Shown: positions 21,979-32,058, counted from the first letter of the stretch. The stretch: DNA of 64,000 nucleotides from Vagococcus penaei (GCF_001998885.1 NZ_CP019609.1:310001-374000), one strand, 5' to 3'. Translations and numbers: made by a program. The notes: generated from the sequence alone by a model not told the origin.

Positions 21979-22938
21979 TTATAATGTCCAGCCCCACTCT
22001 TGACGCATTTCATCCATCAAATGAATCACCCGATTGGTCACTTGCCGATGATCGACAATCAATGAGTCACCTTGATAAAGAGTATTCATATGATCCATTT
22101 CATAAGTAAAAACATCTTGCGCATTTCCTTCTGATATTTCAATTATTTGACCATCATTTAAATAAATCACACCATTAGTTGCTCTTGGAAAATCATCAAT
22201 TACTAGATACCCTAAATCTCCTGAGAGAATAATTTGTTTTGGCATTTTACCTCTAAACGACAACATCACACTTGCTAACTCACCCGTTGATGTTTTCAAA
22301 ATGGTACTTGATTTTTCATCAACACCACTCTCAGCCATAACAACATCGCTTGCTACTAACTTAATATCCGTCCCTAATAAATAAACCGCTGCTGATAAAC
22401 CATATGGCCCAATATCAAATAAAGCTCCACCACCTTTATCTTTAGAGAAAAAACGATTTTCTGGATCATATTCTTTACAACTACCAAATGACACGTTGAC
22501 ACCACTTAGCTTACCTAACACACCATCGGCTAATAATTCTTGAACTTTAGTATAAAGTGGCATATAAAATAAGCTAACAGCTTCCAAAAGAATCAATTGT
22601 TTTTCTTCTGCTAAATTGAAAAGCTCATGTGCTTCAGCACCAGTTAAGACCATTACTTTTTCACATAAGACATGTTTACCAGCCTTTAATGCCCGTAAAG
22701 CATACTCATAATGCGTTTGATTGGGCGAACCTATATAGACGACATCTAAATCAGGTTGTGCTAGGAAAGCATCATAATCAGTAAAGCCATTTGTTATCTG
22801 TTGCTCCGTTAAAAATCGCTCGAGTGATTTTGGATTACGGTTATAAATACTATGGATTGTATACTTATTTTGATCAATTTGTGTCACGAATTCTGTCGAA
22901 ATCCAGCCGGTACCAATGACGCCAATATTTTTTAACAT
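21979..22938 (-). CDS. Gfo/Idh/MocA family NAD(P)-dependent oxidoreductase
   Basis: A 319-residue sugar or inositol dehydrogenase-type protein. The N-terminal Rossmann fold has IGVIGTGWISTEF; the family motif is in VYIGSPNQTHYEYALRAL followed by GKHVLCEKVM (the EKP-like catalytic loop, here EKV). The C-terminal domain has GGGALFDIGPYGLSAAVYLL, matching the GGG-x-x-x-D-x-G-x-H pattern except that the His is replaced by Gly/Leu. The substrate is unknown. AAGGAGG precedes the ATG. It is followed by the M42 peptidase and preceded by the asnS terminator. Confidence 0.88.
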   Translation of the reverse strand: MLKNIGVIGTGWISTEFVTQIDQNKYTIHSIYNRNPKSLERFLTEQQITNGFTDYDAFLAQPDLDVVYIGSPNQTHYEYALRALKAGKHVLCEKVMVLTGAEAHELFNLAEEKQLILLEAVSLFYMPLYTKVQELLADGVLGKLSGVNVSFGSCKEYDPENRFFSKDKGGGALFDIGPYGLSAAVYLLGTDIKLVASDVVMAESGVDEKSSTILKTSTGELASVMLSFRGKMPKQIILSGDLGYLVIDDFPRATNGVIYLNDGQIIEISEGNAQDVFTYEMDHMNTLYQGDSLIVDHRQVTNRVIHLMDEMRQEWGWTL

Positions 22939-22962
22939 GTTGAATCAGCCTCCTTCTATTTT

Positions 22963-22994
22963 AAAAAAAGACCCAGAGATATCCTCTCTAGGTC
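22963..22994 (-). terminator. Terminator downstream of asnS
   Basis: On the minus strand GACCTAGAGA-GGATA-TCTCTGGGTC is followed by TTTTTTT. Confidence 0.88.
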
Positions 22995-23004
22995 GTTCAT
23001 CACT

Positions 23005-24303
23005 TTATGGATAAATACGGTGTAATAAACGTGGGAATGGGCTAGCTTCACGTACGTGATCAATACCACAAACCCAAGTCACTGTTCGCTCTAAACCTAA
23101 ACCAAAACCAGAGTGAGGAACTGGACCGTATTTTTGTAAATCTAAATACCATTCATAGTCTTTACGATCTAAACCATCTTTTTCAATTTGTTCTACGATA
23201 TAGTCATATCCAATAGCACGTTCGCTACCACCGATAATTTCACCATAGCCTTCTGGTGCAATTAAGTCAGCACGAATCACAACATCTTCACGTGTTGGAT
23301 GTGGTTTCATATAGAAAGGACTCATTGATTTTGGATAATTTAAAATAAAGACCGGTTTTTCAAAATGGTTTGCAATAAATGTTTCATGTGGTGAACCAAA
23401 ATCGTCACCCCAAGTAATGTCTTCAAAACCATTTTGTTGTAACAACTCAACCGCTTCGTCATAAGAAATGCGTGGGAAAGGTAATTCTGTATATTTTTTC
23501 AATAAGTCTTTATCACGTTCTAATACATCTAATGCATAGTCACAATTTTCTAAGACTTTAGTAATCATAAATGCAACATATTCTTCTTGAATTTCTAAAC
23601 TTTCATCTTGAGAAACAAAAGCCATCTCTGGTTCCATCATCCAAAATTCTGTCAAATGACGACGAGTTTTTGATTTTTCTGCTCTAAATGTCGGTCCAAA
23701 TGAAAAGACTTTACCAAACGCCATTGCTGCTGCTTCTAAGTAAAGTTGTCCAGTTTGTGACAAGTAAGCTGGTTCACCAAAGTAATCTGTTTCAAATAAT
23801 TCAGTTGTGCCTTCAGGTGCACTACCAGTTAAAATTGGTGGGTCAATCTTAATGAAATCACGATCATTGAAGAATTCATATGTTGCACGAATTAATTCAT
23901 TACGTACTTGCATAACCGCATGTTGTTTTGATGACCGTAACCATAAATGACGATGATCCATCAAAAAGTCAATCCCATGTTCTTTTGGTGTGATTGGGTA
24001 ATCATGACTTTCACCGACAACTTCGATACCAGTAATACCAATCTCATAACCAAATTTTGATCGTGTGTCTTCACGGATTTCTCCAGTAATCATCACTGAC
24101 GTTTCTTGAGGTAAATTTTTTGCTACATCAAATAATTCTTCCCCAACTTCATTTTTTACTAATACGCCTTGGAAATAAGCTGTTCCATCACGTAATTGTA
24201 AAAAGGCAATTTTTCCACTTGAACGCTTATTAGCAACCCAAGCACCAATTTTCACTGTTTCTCCTACATGATTCTTAGAATCAATAATTTGTATCGTTTT
24301 CAT
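23005..24303 (-). CDS. asnS: Asparaginyl-tRNA synthetase
   Basis: It attaches Asn to tRNA-Asn. A 432-residue class IIb synthetase. The N-terminal OB-fold anticodon-binding domain is residues 1-110 ([23 protein letters not shown]). The catalytic core has motif 2 [20 protein letters not shown] and motif 3 [15 protein letters not shown]. The C-terminal RLLHRIYP ending is typical. It follows aspB by 17 bp in the conserved dinG-ypmB-aspB-asnS order. No T-box is seen; the gene is expressed from upstream. Confidence 0.98.
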   Translation of the reverse strand: MKTIQIIDSKNHVGETVKIGAWVANKRSSGKIAFLQLRDGTAYFQGVLVKNEVGEELFDVAKNLPQETSVMITGEIREDTRSKFGYEIGITGIEVVGESHDYPITPKEHGIDFLMDHRHLWLRSSKQHAVMQVRNELIRATYEFFNDRDFIKIDPPILTGSAPEGTTELFETDYFGEPAYLSQTGQLYLEAAAMAFGKVFSFGPTFRAEKSKTRRHLTEFWMMEPEMAFVSQDESLEIQEEYVAFMITKVLENCDYALDVLERDKDLLKKYTELPFPRISYDEAVELLQQNGFEDITWGDDFGSPHETFIANHFEKPVFILNYPKSMSPFYMKPHPTREDVVIRADLIAPEGYGEIIGGSERAIGYDYIVEQIEKDGLDRKDYEWYLDLQKYGPVPHSGFGLGLERTVTWVCGIDHVREASPFPRLLHRIYP

Positions 24304-24320
24304 GCCAACGCTCCATCCAT

Positions 24321-25514
24321 TTATCTATTATTAATTTTTTGTTCAACAAACTGATGTATTCGACTAACCGCTTCTTTTAATGTTGCCATATCAGTCGCAT
24401 AACTTAATCGAATATTATTAGGTGTTCCGAATCCTGCACCCAGGACGACTGCTACATGTGCTTCAGCCAACAAATCATCAACCCACGCACTGACCGTTTG
24501 GTAGCCACATAGCTTCACTGTTTCCGAAACGTCTGGATACAAATAAAAAGCACCATGTGGTTTAATGATTTTAATACCAGGAATCGTTTCAATCAGTGGA
24601 TAAATCGTATTCAAACGATCTTCAAACGCTAATCGCATTTGTTCAATACTTGACTGATTTCCTGTCAATGCTTCAACTGCTGCATACTGACAAACAGTTG
24701 TTAGGTTACTGGTTGATTGGCTAATAAGTTTACCCATTTGTTTCAACACGCCCGCATCACCCATTGCATAACCAACGCGCCAACCAGTCATCGAATAAGA
24801 CTTAGACACACCAGTTACAACAATCGTTTGGCGCCGTATTGCGTCAGAAATACTTACAATTGGCGTAAACCTATGTCCATTATAAACAAGTTTACCATAA
24901 ATATCATCTGCTATGATTAAAATATTTTTTTCAACAGCCCACTCACCAATCGCTTTTAACTCATCATATGAATAGACCATGCCCGTTGGATTAGACGGTG
25001 TATTAATAATGACTGCTTTAGTTTTCTCAGTTAAAGCAGCCTCTAATTCCACAACGGTGACTTTATAATTATTTTCAAGACTAGTCTCAACAAATACTGG
25101 CGTACCTTCTGCCAACTCAACTTGTGCCTCATAACTCACCCAATAAGGTGTAGGTATAATTACTTCGTCTTGGGGATTTAAAATTGATTGAAATAAAGCA
25201 TATAAAATAAATTTAGCACCCGTTCCAATCACAATTTCATCCGACTCATACGTCACACCATAATCTAGCTGAGTCCTATGCTGAATGGCAGCAACTAATT
25301 CTTGAATACCCGTTGCCGCTGTATAAAAACTCGCACGACCATCCTCAATTGATTTAATCGCAGCCTTCTTAATATTCTCAGGTGTTTGAAAGTCCGGTTC
25401 ACCGATTGTTAAACTCAACACATCAATGCCTTGGCTCTGTAATTCTCTCGCCTTCGCAGCTGCAGCTAGCGTTGCTGAAGGTTTTATCTGACTAACCCGC
25501 TTTGCAATCTCCAT
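24321..25514 (-). CDS. aspB: Pyridoxal-phosphate aspartate aminotransferase (AspB-like, class I)
   Basis: It transfers the amino group between aspartate and 2-oxoglutarate, linking oxaloacetate and amino-acid pools. 397 residues. Family features are [15 protein letters not shown], the [13 protein letters not shown] helix, [11 protein letters not shown], the PLP-contacting DDIYGKLVY and the PLP-binding Lys in [17 protein letters not shown]. It lies between ypmB and asnS, so aspartate/asparagine metabolism and Asn-tRNA charging are co-expressed. Confidence 0.95.
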   Translation of the reverse strand: MEIAKRVSQIKPSATLAAAAKARELQSQGIDVLSLTIGEPDFQTPENIKKAAIKSIEDGRASFYTAATGIQELVAAIQHRTQLDYGVTYESDEIVIGTGAKFILYALFQSILNPQDEVIIPTPYWVSYEAQVELAEGTPVFVETSLENNYKVTVVELEAALTEKTKAVIINTPSNPTGMVYSYDELKAIGEWAVEKNILIIADDIYGKLVYNGHRFTPIVSISDAIRRQTIVVTGVSKSYSMTGWRVGYAMGDAGVLKQMGKLISQSTSNLTTVCQYAAVEALTGNQSSIEQMRLAFEDRLNTIYPLIETIPGIKIIKPHGAFYLYPDVSETVKLCGYQTVSAWVDDLLAEAHVAVVLGAGFGTPNNIRLSYATDMATLKEAVSRIHQFVEQKINNR

Positions 25515-25528
25515 TCACAATTCATCTC

Positions 25529-26017
25529 CTACACATTTTTAATCTCTTGGACTACCTTTCCATTCGTGTAGTCTAGTAAGTAATAATTTAAGCCACCATC
25601 TTGACTAGTCGTGACAACCTCCCAAACCGGTTGCTTCTTTTGCATACCGAGTGAGATTTTTTTAATTCGCTTGACCCCATCAAATTCGAGCACAGATTGG
25701 ATAATATCATCTTCAGTTGTTCCCTTGGCTTGATCCATTACTACTGCTTCACTGCCATCATCGGGAATAAAAACTGTCAGATTAGTTCCCTTAGTATCAG
25801 AACCTAAAATAGTAAAATAAGTTTTTTCTCTAGTAAACCAATAAAAATCAGTTACTCGGTCAATTCCTGCAATATCAGCGGCAATCTTTTTCGCTTCAGA
25901 TTTAGCTTTTCTAACTGGACGATTTGCAATATGAATAATAGCAAGACTACTAACAATAATAACAATAATTAGAGCTGTAACAATTTTCAATAATTTTTCA
26001 TGTTTTTGCTTTTTCAT
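25529..26017 (-). CDS. YpmB-like membrane-anchored protein (DUF5590)
   Basis: A 162-residue protein with a basic N-terminus, one TM helix (about 11-33, IVTALIIVIIVSSLAIIHIA) and an extracytoplasmic part resembling paired PepSY-like modules, as in Bacillus YpmB. The function of YpmB proteins is unknown. Position between dinG and aspB is the conserved context and supports the assignment. The intergenic gap to aspB is 14 bp. Confidence 0.85.
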   Translation of the reverse strand: MKKQKHEKLLKIVTALIIVIIVSSLAIIHIANRPVRKAKSEAKKIAADIAGIDRVTDFYWFTREKTYFTILGSDTKGTNLTVFIPDDGSEAVVMDQAKGTTEDDIIQSVLEFDGVKRIKKISLGMQKKQPVWEVVTTSQDGGLNYYLLDYTNGKVVQEIKNV

Positions 26018-26063
26018 GTGTCACCTCACTCATTTTTCCATTATAGCAGAAAATTAAATTTTT

Positions 26064-28793
26064 TCAGTTATTTTTCTTAAAAAAATCAGTTACCGTATCA
26101 ACAATTTCAGTTGTTGATGCTGTGTTGATTGGTAAGCCTTTTGGTAAGTAGCTTTTCAGATACTCATGATAACTAGACGACATAAGACGTTGATCTAAAA
26201 TCAGCATGATACCTCGGTCAGTTTCTTTTCTCAAAAGTCTACCCAACCCTTGTCTTAAACGCAAGCCAGTTTTAGGCAAGACTTCTTCATAAAAAGGATT
26301 TTTTCCCTGTTCAATCAGCAAATCATTTTTCGCTTTAACTAATGGTCTGGAGGGCGGTTCGAAAGGTAATTTAGTAATCAATAAAATATCTAGAGAATGT
26401 TTAGATAAATCGACCCCTTCCCAAAAACTATCTGCACCCAAGACAATCACTCGATTACTCTTTTCGTAACGTTTCACGATTTTTTCATTACTACCAGTCA
26501 AATTTTGAGCCAATAATTCGATACCTAGTTGTTGACAAATGGGGGATAATTGACGATAGACTTGTTGTAATACTTGATGCGAAGTAAACAGGATTAAAAA
26601 TCGATTCACACCATCAATAGCAAGCAGTTGCTTAATCATCTCACTAATCAGATGACTATAAGCATGACTATCACCAAAATCAATAGGGTCTTGATAAACT
26701 AAAAATTTTGCGTGATGTGTATAATCAAATAAATCAGCCGTCTTATGTTTAATCACATCAGTTAGACCTAATTGGTTTTCAAAATAAGTATCTTCAACAG
26801 TAAGTTGTAACGTACCACCAGTAAAAATAACTTTGTCAAATTGTTGATACCAAGTTAAATCTTCAAGATCAAATAATTCTAAATCAAATTGTGAAATCAC
26901 CAAATGATTAGAATGGTAACTAAACCATTTGACGCAATGAGGTGAAAATAATTTGAAATAGTCATGAACAACAACTAACTTTTCATGAAGTTGGTCGATC
27001 GTGGACCAGTGCGACTTAATCATATGACCCAAATGTTTATCTAGCATATAAGAAGTCAATTCTTTTTGTACTTGCTGACTTTCTTGAATTAAGACCTGTA
27101 CTTGTTTTAACTCACGTCTCATACCTACTGACCAATTATCTTTTAAATCTTCTTCAGTAAAATAAAAATCTTTTGTTATCTTACCTTGCTTGTTCACTCG
27201 GTAATGTTTAAAAATAAAATTTTCTATTAATTGTAGACCATCTTTTAACTCGTTTAACATCAACTGGTACATCTCTGTTAATTCATGTAACCTATCAAAG
27301 TCTTGTCTATTGGCTCCTTGTTGGTCATCAAAAGTCATTCCTTTTAATTGATTCATAAAATAATATATCTCTTTAAATGAGACTCTTGCAGTCCCTTTAT
27401 GCTCAATCACTGGTAATAATTTATGTGCCTCATCGACAACTAGACAGCTAACATCCCTTAAATCATGCATATCCGTCATTAAAAAAGCATGATTAATTAA
27501 AATAATATCCGCATATTCTTTCTTCTGGTATAAATACCGGACAAAGTCATCTAGATAAAAAGGGGATTTTTTTGATAAAGTTGACAAGCCACGATGATAA
27601 ATATCGTCATAAAAAGGGTGTTGCATATTTAACGAAAGTTCTGATAAATCCCCTGTATCCGTTTCAAGTAACCAAACTAAACAAGCCATTTGGTATAAGC
27701 CATATTGCTTTTGTTTAAAAGGAGCCTGTAGAGTTAACGCAAAGCGACTTAAATCAATAAAATGCTGGCTGCTCTTAAATACAACTCCTTGCCAATCATA
27801 TTGCGTAATTTGAGATAATTTAGGCAATTCTTGCGTAAGTATTTGGTGTTGCAACATAATAGTCGACGTTGAGACAACTAACGGTTTTTTACTACTTAAA
27901 ACGGTTGGTACTAGATAACCTAATGTTTTACCGATACCTGTACTTGCTTCCAAAATCAAGTTTTTTTGTGGTTTTTCTATCAAAAAATCAAACACCCAAT
28001 CCATCATTTGGACTTGTGGTTCTCGAAGATCAAATGTCGGTTCAAAGAGCGTTTGCTTGGCCTCTAAACTTTTCGGATAAGCTAACGTTATTGAATCACG
28101 ATGCTCCATAAATTGATAGCTTTTCTTTTTCAAGACCAACTCACTAATTACCGTATAGCCTTCTGTCACATATTCAACATGATAATTTTCGGTCAAAAAT
28201 AACGACAAAAATTGATGATTATTCATTCCTAAAACATCAGACAACTCAACAATTTTTTTCATCGTCAACTGTGGTAAAGTTTCTAACTTTTGAGTCAGTT
28301 GAATAAAAATTTCAGCCGTCACTAGAGCATCGCTCAACGCTTGATGTGGTTGATCGTGACTAATACCCAAGTAATGTGCTAAGTCATTGACACGATGACC
28401 TGGCGAGCTTGGGTAGACAATCTGTGATAGTTCAACTGTATCTAAGCTTTCGACTGCTAGTTCTCGTTCTTGACAACGCGCGAATTCACTATTCAAAAAC
28501 GATAAATCAAAATAAGCATTATGCGCTACAAACACGCAATCCTCCAACAGTTGGCGAATAAAATAAGACACATCCTCAAAATAAGGCGCCTTAGCTACTT
28601 GTTTATTTGAGATACCTGTTAACTGCTCAATGGCCTTTGGAATGTGGCAGAGCGGATTTAAATCAGTTGAAAACTGATTTATCACTTGGCCATCCTGAAC
28701 AAGAACACAGCCGAATTGAATAATCTTATCCTGTTCTAAATTAGTGCCTGTCGTTTCAATATCGACAATTGCAAATATTGAGTGTCTATTCAC
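26064..28793 (-). CDS. dinG: DinG-type helicase with N-terminal 3'-5' exonuclease domain
   Basis: A 909-residue fusion typical of Gram-positive DinG. The N-terminal DnaQ-like exonuclease (residues 1-170) has FAIVDIETTGTN, FVAHNAYFDLSFL and HQALSDALVTAEIF. The XPD/DinG-like helicase has Walker A LEASTGIGKTLGY, DEAH box VVDEAHKL and the C-terminal GRLLRKETDRGIM motif. The four Cys of an XPD-type iron-sulfur cluster are not evident, as usual for this Gram-positive form. GTG at 28793 is chosen (GGGAG 9 bp upstream); a 26-residue upstream extension has no family match. It heads the operon to asnS. Confidence 0.95.
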   Translation of the reverse strand: MNRHSIFAIVDIETTGTNLEQDKIIQFGCVLVQDGQVINQFSTDLNPLCHIPKAIEQLTGISNKQVAKAPYFEDVSYFIRQLLEDCVFVAHNAYFDLSFLNSEFARCQERELAVESLDTVELSQIVYPSSPGHRVNDLAHYLGISHDQPHQALSDALVTAEIFIQLTQKLETLPQLTMKKIVELSDVLGMNNHQFLSLFLTENYHVEYVTEGYTVISELVLKKKSYQFMEHRDSITLAYPKSLEAKQTLFEPTFDLREPQVQMMDWVFDFLIEKPQKNLILEASTGIGKTLGYLVPTVLSSKKPLVVSTSTIMLQHQILTQELPKLSQITQYDWQGVVFKSSQHFIDLSRFALTLQAPFKQKQYGLYQMACLVWLLETDTGDLSELSLNMQHPFYDDIYHRGLSTLSKKSPFYLDDFVRYLYQKKEYADIILINHAFLMTDMHDLRDVSCLVVDEAHKLLPVIEHKGTARVSFKEIYYFMNQLKGMTFDDQQGANRQDFDRLHELTEMYQLMLNELKDGLQLIENFIFKHYRVNKQGKITKDFYFTEEDLKDNWSVGMRRELKQVQVLIQESQQVQKELTSYMLDKHLGHMIKSHWSTIDQLHEKLVVVHDYFKLFSPHCVKWFSYHSNHLVISQFDLELFDLEDLTWYQQFDKVIFTGGTLQLTVEDTYFENQLGLTDVIKHKTADLFDYTHHAKFLVYQDPIDFGDSHAYSHLISEMIKQLLAIDGVNRFLILFTSHQVLQQVYRQLSPICQQLGIELLAQNLTGSNEKIVKRYEKSNRVIVLGADSFWEGVDLSKHSLDILLITKLPFEPPSRPLVKAKNDLLIEQGKNPFYEEVLPKTGLRLRQGLGRLLRKETDRGIMLILDQRLMSSSYHEYLKSYLPKGLPINTASTTEIVDTVTDFFKKNN

Positions 28794-28980
28794 TATTACT
28801 CTCTCCCTTGTTCGTGTCAGTATCTTTTGTATTATACTATAAAATTTGAGGTTTTTCATAATATTCATCATTAATCACTATGAATTAAGTAGCTAGACGC
28901 TATCTGTGATTGTGTTAAGTTTTAATTTATGGTTAAATAGATAATAAGAGATTAACTAATTTATTAGGTGGATATATAAC

Positions 28981-29904
28981 ATGAAAAATTTGCGACTAAC
29001 AGCTCTAATAGTGACAGTCTTGTGGGTCATTGCGTTATGGTTTTCATATAACCCCTCTCTTTTTTGGTATGCTTACCTGTTTTTATCTGGTATAACACTT
29101 ACATTTGCATTTTTTCTCTTATATCAAATTAAACTAAAACAAACATATCAACAAAGCAATGAACAAAAACGTCGTAAAGCGACAAGAAAGCGTTTAAAAT
29201 TATTAACTTACTTCAGTAAACAACAACGATTAACTGGTGACAATTCAACTAGCCAGCCTGACCCAAATGTTAAAAGTCGTCGTTATATTGAAACAACAAA
29301 CCGACCACGTAAAAATGCCCAAAACAATCTATCTTTTTTTACAACAAAAGATAAAATGTCTTCAATTAAAAATAAAGAATATTTGCATAGTAAAATCCCT
29401 TTACTCTATCAAGGTAGTATGCAAGAAACATTGTCTCAAGCCATTCAACAGTTAAAAGAGCAACACTATTTTACGAGCTTTTATGGCAATGTCACCAATA
29501 ACGACTTAATTCTACACTTTGAAGAATACGAAGGACGCAATATTTTTGAACTGTATGATAATATTATTCCAAATACATTTGCAAAAGTTCTTTATGATCC
29601 AAATACCGATACTAATCGAATTGGTATTTTTTTACACATCGTTCCGAAAAACTGTTTAAGTGAACCGATAATGGATGAAGATAGTCAAGAAGAATCGACT
29701 GATATCATGCTTGGTTTTATTGCAATGGAGGATACTCATCGTGCCAATTTATTACTAAAAAAATACGATAATATCCAAGTTTTCGCAACAATTGTTGGCG
29801 GAACATATAAACGCGTTTACCAAAATGAACTTGGCGAAATCAGAATCATTAAAGATTTTATTAATTATGATTTGACTATTTCATTAGCTTTTTACAATAG
29901 TTGA
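28981..29904 (+). CDS. Unknown membrane-anchored protein with a cytoplasmic-type C-terminal domain
   Basis: I do not recognise this 307-residue protein. Two TM helices form a hairpin at about residues 6-24 and 29-50, followed by a strongly basic linker (QKRRKATRKRLKLLTYFSK) that places residues 51-307 in the cytoplasm by the positive-inside rule. The C-terminal domain (about 150-305) looks globular and mixed alpha/beta. AGGTGG precedes the ATG. It is a single-gene unit with a strong terminator, facing away from dinG. Codon use looks like its neighbours. Confidence 0.8.
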   Translation: MKNLRLTALIVTVLWVIALWFSYNPSLFWYAYLFLSGITLTFAFFLLYQIKLKQTYQQSNEQKRRKATRKRLKLLTYFSKQQRLTGDNSTSQPDPNVKSRRYIETTNRPRKNAQNNLSFFTTKDKMSSIKNKEYLHSKIPLLYQGSMQETLSQAIQQLKEQHYFTSFYGNVTNNDLILHFEEYEGRNIFELYDNIIPNTFAKVLYDPNTDTNRIGIFLHIVPKNCLSEPIMDEDSQEESTDIMLGFIAMEDTHRANLLLKKYDNIQVFATIVGGTYKRVYQNELGEIRIIKDFINYDLTISLAFYNS

Positions 29905-29913
29905 TGACCAAAT

Positions 29914-29957
29914 AAAAAAGCAAGTTGCCTATGACTTAACTAGACAACTTGCTTTTT
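29914..29957. terminator. Bidirectional terminator
   Basis: AAAAAAGCAAGTTG / CAACTTGCTTTTT around a 17-nt loop, between the convergent unknown membrane gene and ridA. Confidence 0.88.
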
Positions 29958-29983
29958 AACATTTTCAAGCTATATCAAGCGAT

Positions 29984-30382
29984 TTAATTTTGAGGTTTAG
30001 CTGCCAATAAATCAATTTCAATAGATAATTCTGGCAAACCTAAAGCTGTGACATAAACAATCGTCATCGATGGATTTTCTGGAAAAAAATCATGCCATAT
30101 TGCATCAAAATGCTCCCAATCAATTTCTTCAACCGACCAAATATTAACTTTAATCACATTTTCTGCTGTCAATCCCTCAGCATCTAATACTCGGCGCATA
30201 TTGGCAAACGTATACTCTACTTGTTGCCGATGTGTTTTAGGTATTGTTCCAGATGAATCAATACCAATTTGACCTGAAAAAGTATATAAAGTACTATTTG
30301 CTGGAATCACTGTTACGTGGCTATATTCACCCACCGGTGCGGGAACTGCATTGGGGTTACGTCTGATAATTTTATTCGTCAT
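29984..30382 (-). CDS. RidA/YjgF/YER057c/UK114 family protein
   Basis: A 132-residue RidA-superfamily protein. Family members hydrolyse reactive enamine/imine intermediates or have other small-molecule roles. The fold is recognisable from YTFSGQIGIDSSG, an ANMRRVLDAEGLTAENVIKV helix-strand and FPENPSMTIVYVTALGLPEL. The canonical IdnDH-type Arg (usually in CPARSCV/NPARTTV) is replaced by Met/Thr (PSMTIVYV), so it probably belongs to a subgroup other than true RidA deaminases. It has its own ribosome binding site and stands alone. Confidence 0.85.
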   Translation of the reverse strand: MTNKIIRRNPNAVPAPVGEYSHVTVIPANSTLYTFSGQIGIDSSGTIPKTHRQQVEYTFANMRRVLDAEGLTAENVIKVNIWSVEEIDWEHFDAIWHDFFPENPSMTIVYVTALGLPELSIEIDLLAAKPQN

Positions 30383-30497
30383 GTTATTTTCCTCTATTCT
30401 TTTTATTGTCTAACTCATGAATGATTAAATTAGTCAATCTAATAACTAATCTAAGTAAAAATAGTTGATAACTTTTTTAGTCACCAGTTAGACGATT

Positions 30498-30563
30498 TTA
30501 GAAGAAAACAGCTGTTGAATAACCAATACCAATTGATAAAAAACCTAAAATTCTTTTTTTCAT
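30498..30563 (-). CDS. Possible 21-residue membrane peptide
   Basis: ATG at 30563 is preceded by GAGAGGTGAG at good spacing and opens a 21-codon frame, MKKRILGFLSIGIGYSTAVFF (shown here only as a short peptide: MKKR, then about 17 hydrophobic/small residues). A basic start plus one hydrophobic helix is typical of small membrane proteins and type I toxin-like peptides. I see no antisense RNA promoter that would prove the latter. It fills a 319-bp gap between ridA and ywbE that otherwise holds no gene. No family recognised. Confidence 0.4.
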   Translation of the reverse strand: MKKRILGFLSIGIGYSTAVFF

Positions 30564-30701
30564 TGATTACTCACCTCTCTTTCACTTCAAATTGTAGCCA
30601 ATCCTAAAATATAAGTCAACAAATAACCTAATTGATCCTCCTGTATACAACAAACTATGCTAAAATAAACTCTATGTCATGTACAAGAAAAGAGGTATAT
30701 T

Positions 30702-30902
30702 ATGGACGGAAAAACTCGGAGCAATCTTAAAGTAGGTCAACTTGTCGATATTGTTTTAAAAAAAGATCAACGAACCGGAAACTTAACAAGAGGCCATATT
30801 AAAAAAATTTTGACAAATAGCGCGAATCACCCACATGGGATTAAAGTAATGCTTGACGAACAAAATCAAGTTGGACGTGTCAAACAAATCATCTCTAACT
30901 AA
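30702..30902 (+). CDS. YwbE family protein (DUF2196)
   Basis: A 66-residue protein matching the YwbE family: GKTRSNLKVGQLVDIVLKKD, QRTGNLTRGHIKKILTNS and HPHGIKVML are its hallmarks. It is a small basic beta-rich protein of unknown function, predicted by others to be nucleic-acid related. AGAGG precedes the ATG. It is monocistronic with a strong shared terminator. Confidence 0.92.
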   Translation: MDGKTRSNLKVGQLVDIVLKKDQRTGNLTRGHIKKILTNSANHPHGIKVMLDEQNQVGRVKQIISN

Positions 30903-30907
30903 TCAAG

Positions 30908-30958
30908 CAAAAAAGTAACAAAAAAATGATAGTTCGACATCATTTTTTGTTACTTTTT
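30908..30958. terminator. Bidirectional terminator between ywbE and the GtrA gene
   Basis: AAAAAAGTAACAAAAAAATGAT / ATCATTTTTTGTTACTTTTT, a long AT-rich stem with tracts on both sides. Confidence 0.88.
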
Positions 30959-31496
30959 ATTGCTTTTCCTTAGTACTAGGTACTGTCTTTTTCTCAGCGA
31001 AAATAGCTTTTTTAGAGATAATGTAATTAATTACAATAGCTAATACTTGTACTAATAATGCAAAAATAAATTCATTTAATAGCGCCGCATTGCCTATGAA
31101 TCTGACTAAAATAGGATTACTAAAAAAGAATGATTCATAATTAAATTGATCAAAAAACAGAAAGTGAATAAAAAAATCTGAATACTGATCAACTGCAAAC
31201 CATGTAATACCAATATCTAAGAAAAACACAAAAAGACGGCCAATAATAAAACCAATTAATTGTGTCAAAATTGCAATTGGTTGCCAATTCTTATCTTGAA
31301 AGACAAAAATTTTATTGGTAAAATAGGCAAATAAAATAGCAGTAACTTGAGCCCATATCACTGCTCGCATCGAGTTTTCAGTTATTGCAATAACTGAAAA
31401 TCGGGTGATAAAGTATACCGCAGTAGTCAAAATACCAAAAATCAAATAAGTGATTGTTTCACGGTTAACAAATCGTTTCAATTTATTCACTTCCAT
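30957..31496 (-). CDS. GtrA-like flippase family membrane protein
   Basis: A 179-residue GtrA/DPMS-like protein with four TM helices (about 13-35, 40-62, 75-97 and 140-165) and an unusually long loop between TM3 and TM4. GtrA proteins are thought to flip polyprenyl-phosphate sugars made by a GtrB-type GT2 enzyme. A GT2 enzyme, a GT-C-like protein and other membrane partners lie 1 kb away. The ATG at 31496 has no clear ribosome binding site; TTG at 31481 with GGAAG 8 bp upstream is an alternative start. The C-terminus is basic and cytoplasmic. Confidence 0.85.
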   Translation of the reverse strand: MEVNKLKRFVNRETITYLIFGILTTAVYFITRFSVIAITENSMRAVIWAQVTAILFAYFTNKIFVFQDKNWQPIAILTQLIGFIIGRLFVFFLDIGITWFAVDQYSDFFIHFLFFDQFNYESFFFSNPILVRFIGNAALLNEFIFALLVQVLAIVINYIISKKAIFAEKKTVPSTKEKQ

Positions 31497-31680
31497 TTAT
31501 CAAAGATAGTTAATTAATATATATGTTTAAAACATACTACTAAATATACTATTTAAATATTTTAACGTCAAACATTTCCTAAAACATAAAACGTAAATTT
31601 TCAAGATAAATTCAAAAAAATAGAAACTCATTAAAAATCATGTTATCATTATTATAGAAAATAATTTAGGAGTGATAGTT

Positions 31681-32058
31681 ATGAAAATGGCACATACTTG
31701 TGTACGTGTAAAAAATTTAGATGATTCATTAAAGTTTTACAAAAATGCATTTAACTTTGAAGAAAGTCGTCGTCGTGATTTCCCAGAACATAAATTTACC
31801 TTGGTTTATTTAACACTACCTGGTGATGACTACGAACTAGAACTAACTTATAACTACGATCATGAAGGTTATGATTTAGGTAATGGTTACGGACACATTG
31901 CAATCGCAACTGAAGACTTGGAAGGTTTACACGCCAAACAAAAAGCAGCTGGATTTGATGTAACTGACTTAAAAAACTTACCTGGCGTACCACCTTCTTA
32001 TTATTTTATTACTGATCCTGACGGCTATAAAGTTGAAGTCATTAGAGTTAAAAAATAA
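31681..32058 (+). CDS. VOC family protein, lactoylglutathione lyase-like (glyoxalase I)
   Basis: A 125-residue vicinal oxygen chelate protein similar to bacterial glyoxalase I, which isomerises the methylglyoxal-thiol hemithioacetal. Two beta-alpha-beta-beta-beta modules are seen, and candidate metal ligands are His5 (MAHTCVRV), Glu in YELELTYNY, His in GYGHIAIA and Glu in YKVEVIRV, as in GloA. ATG at 31681 has AGGAG 8 bp upstream. It stands alone inside the glycosylation region, divergent from the GtrA gene. Confidence 0.9.
   Translation: MKMAHTCVRVKNLDDSLKFYKNAFNFEESRRRDFPEHKFTLVYLTLPGDDYELELTYNYDHEGYDLGNGYGHIAIATEDLEGLHAKQKAAGFDVTDLKNLPGVPPSYYFITDPDGYKVEVIRVKK

Noticed and set aside
23005-28980. 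T-box or other tRNA-sensing leader for asnS/aspB
   Set aside because: Gaps between the genes are 14-47 bp, and the dinG upstream region shows no T-box (no AGGGTGGNACCGCG-like sequence).
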